From assembly GCA_965369325.1 (NCBI GenBank), contig CBDUQI010000239.1:1-8447 (forward strand): DNA of 8,447 bases, in the 5' to 3' direction. Shown here piece by piece: positions 7,901 to 8,447 of the stretch. The position numbers were made by a program, and so were the translations under genes. Below the pieces are notes generated by a model. The model worked only from the letters and a program-made list of their open reading frames with translations, was not told the DNA's origin and made no database searches. The first letter of the stretch is position 1; every line of letters begins with the position of its first letter. This DNA is from CBDUQI01 sp965369325. Its GTDB lineage: Bacteria > Pseudomonadota > Gammaproteobacteria > Steroidobacterales > JBCBZW01.

Positions 7901-8325
7901 GCATGCACCACATCCAGCGGTGCATCGGTCACCTGTACGGTGCCGACCAGGGTAGGTCGTACCAACGTTACGGGGTCGGAGGAGAGGCTGATCGCGCTGA
8001 TCGAATCGCCCAGGAAGTTGGCCACATAGGCGCGCCCCAACTCGGGCACCCAGCGCACCGACACCGGTTCCAGCCCCACCGGCAGGCGCATCAGAAATCG
8101 GTCGGCGGCCGGGATGTTCTCGTCGGTGCTCCACAACTCAAGCGAATTGTCCGGCGTATTGACCACCAGCAGATAGTCGCGCTCATCGATACTGGCGACT
8201 TCGATCGGATGTACCTGTGGACTCTCCACATTAAAATAGTCGCTGCGGCCCTGGCCGAACGCCGTCTGGCTCAGCAAAATCAGACCTGCCGCCAGTAACG
8301 GGCGGGTGAATCTCCTTATACTCAT
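4951..8325 (-). CDS. Exported beta-propeller / di-haem cytochrome c fusion protein
   Basis: The call is 1124 residues from the ATG at 8325, preferred over the in-frame ATG at 8340 because AAGGGGAG lies just before it. Residues 1-24 are a Sec signal peptide (RR n-region, LLAAGLILLS core, likely cleavage after AFG). Residues about 30-475 form a YncE/YVTN-like beta-propeller (YVANFLGDSIS at 100-110, LYALNRIDNSVTIID at 446-460) with a Pro/Ile/Gly-rich insert at about 323-375. Two c-type haem motifs follow, CSSCH at 501-505 and CVGCH at 665-669. The 164-residue spacing is broadly like di-haem peroxidase/MauG-type proteins. PYHWRGDR (572-579) lies between the haems and FDTGTAPMVG (791-800) after them. 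A DxDGDG calcium-like loop sits at 633-647. The tail from about 920 is beta-rich and may be IPT-like (RRFRVSGKNI). Six further cysteines (214, 301, 771, 778, 967, 1123) could form disulfides. It probably acts in redox chemistry or electron transfer in the periplasm or on the surface. The substrate is unknown and peroxidase activity is not demonstrated. Confidence 0.93.
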   Translation of the reverse strand: MSIRRFTRPLLAAGLILLSQTAFGQGRSDYFNVESPQVHPIEVASIDERDYLLVVNTPDNSLELWSTDENIPAADRFLMRLPVGLEPVSVRWVPELGRAYVANFLGDSISAISLSSDPVTLVRPTLVGTVQVTDAPLDVVHAQIPDGDGGKRDIVVVTHMTLDAISKLDAQTLRPIAPGSERLDAVVASGLDLDFDDQLDDIALKEPRTGSVFCDKLFVIGHKGGNTVRYDFDVYSEDLQNGTVSALGGLGSQNNNLTFDADGNLLVVGAMALNSLRDEDQVAAAKTGFVKSMFYLVENPCTDSPTVHARDVNLRRARVQVGEPVPIIGLGGEGRIGEDIIPIGMPTPGQLPGITPGTVPDIIVVPKNQPVPKDQALAYLTDVLAFDAQEKVFFTAFGSDRIGVIEPDPSKAPLDWKLRRIDVPPVSASKAGTRGLALRTGNSPRLYALNRIDNSVTIIDATAETVIESFALNAQPTPDYITDGRRFLYDAKLSGNGFVSCSSCHYDARTDGLAWDLGDGNAAPIPPEIMPNPNFNGGTFDADKQFMVTQSLEGLLNYEVEQSNQALFTNAPYHWRGDRVDFPAFNGAFMALLGGDPLSDDEMLAFEEFINSIHYAPNPKQPRSRVPSGELGDPDDNDLSGDVDGDGAMLGLKLYHIANSDGFSCVGCHALPEGSDNVLTENIAGADPHPLSDPPFLAQNKVMETAALRLLFQKEARLDRDGFSILEDSPITGYEGMMHTGLLPASISANFNGTASLNGFNTNFFSGGRYCPPGVQYCKNIQALMEFIHQFDTGTAPMVGRAINVSLDNIASAEVIAAADELQRQADVANAGIAAHVWNGPTVRGFWYDLSVSPPVYREEPAGVTLDRAALFGLVQGTRDRLVLHGVPLGSERRLAHPDGTPTVLAGPAPGAARLQPMIPNTGYTRIPELTLFWDNANPTFNGTTGHTVRLYQFGLINDAPNGYGLCTIRHEAPRRFRVSGKNIRHGAQLHLYVHDDESAANPPDTNLGPEDPGQVNMLKLMLPLHPSSARGDDGEVFWETAVELEPLLFYRLLVGRPDQSQFPNTMVNLTDRDHLFNIANENTPGLFTPPIWNQHFVRLVNADGTQVDAGWQSLSIEPGPLCP

Positions 8326-8329
8326 GTCT

Positions 8330-8337
8330 CTCCCCTT
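8330..8337 (-). promoter_or_regulatory. Shine-Dalgarno sequence selecting the 8325 start of the cytochrome gene
   Basis: Read on the minus strand, AAGGGGAG stands four bases before ATG 8325, with AGGGG six bases away. The alternative ATG at 8340 would place this purine run inside the coding region, and it has only GTGTACGC in front of it. Starting at 8325 also puts the signal peptide n-region directly at the N-terminus (MSIRRF). Confidence 0.7.
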
Positions 8338-8352
8338 CATGCGTACACGATG

Positions 8353-8368
8353 CGGACGCGAGCGTCCG
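8353..8368. other. Perfect inverted repeat (hairpin) in the cytochrome gene leader
   Basis: Seven-base arms CGGACGC and GCGTCCG are separated by two bases; as RNA this is effectively a six-pair stem with a four-base loop. It lies 15 bases upstream of the ribosome site of the minus-strand gene. It could be a 5' leader structure, an operator-like palindrome, or the end of an upstream transcript. The sequence does not decide between these. Confidence 0.5.
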
Positions 8369-8447
8369 TGCGGGTGGTGGCCGCTGGAGTTCTGGCCTGC
8401 GTGCTGTCCGACCAGTCCCCTTACGCGGGCTCCCTAAACATAAGGAG

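Larger units (their letters stand above)
8326..8447. other. Upstream leader of the cytochrome gene, possibly a divergent intergenic region
   Basis: This right-hand edge contains the cytochrome ribosome site and a strong hairpin: CGGACGC at 8353-8359 pairs with GCGTCCG at 8362-8368. The minus strand shows only a weak -10-like TATGTT near 8436-8441, and any -35 would fall outside the window. On the plus strand the last bases read TAAGGAG (8441-8447), a good Shine-Dalgarno sequence, so a plus-strand gene may begin just beyond the edge. A plus-strand frame is also open from ATG 8350 to the edge. Confidence 0.4.

Noticed and set aside
7724..8298. Long open frames on both strands overlapping the cytochrome gene (136 and 149 codons)
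   Set aside because: They are shadows of the 1124-residue gene in GC-rich DNA: no ribosome sites, Arg/Gly/His-rich random-looking composition and no domain signature.

Overview
The window (about 60% G+C by eye) carries three large genes: the 3' part of one gene and a complete gene on the plus strand, then a complete gene on the minus strand that converges on them. Two of the products are clearly exported or extracytoplasmic, and the third spans the membrane. The taxon cannot be fixed from this sequence. A Sec-type signal peptide, c-type haem motifs, a Hanks-type kinase with TPRs, and secreted proteins with thrombospondin-3-like and putative-Ig modules together suggest a Gram-negative environmental bacterium, possibly a gammaproteobacterium of the Xanthomonadales/Chromatiales type (inference).

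Region 1 (1-2108, +): the C-terminal part of a large secreted modular protein. The order is Asp-rich calcium-binding repeats, two putative-Ig (He_PIG-like) domains, a beta-rich domain I do not recognise, and a jelly-roll-like terminal domain. The terminal domain contains a perfect triple 8-residue repeat (ILGIDTGG) whose DNA copies differ only at third codon positions. A hairpin follows the stop codon.

Region 2 (2353-4848, +): a complete transmembrane Ser/Thr protein kinase with a TTG start. It has a short N-terminal helical region, a kinase domain with all catalytic motifs, one membrane helix, and a C-terminal TPR region predicted to be extracytoplasmic. In many genomes kinases of this architecture sit beside an ECF sigma factor gene; none is visible here.

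Region 3 (4951-8325, -): a complete exported protein of 1124 residues combining an N-terminal YVTN/YncE-type beta-propeller, a two-haem cytochrome c region (CSSCH and CVGCH) and a C-terminal beta-rich domain. It is most likely a periplasmic or surface redox protein of unassigned substrate. The better-supported start is the second ATG, which has a strong Shine-Dalgarno sequence.

The convergent genes share a 12-bp stem-loop (4887-4915) that should terminate transcription in both directions. The right edge (8326-8447) holds the leader of the cytochrome gene, a strong hairpin, and hints of a divergent plus-strand gene beginning at or beyond the edge. I see no RNA genes, mobile elements or CRISPR arrays. 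There is no direct evidence that the three genes act in one pathway; the shared theme is the cell envelope.
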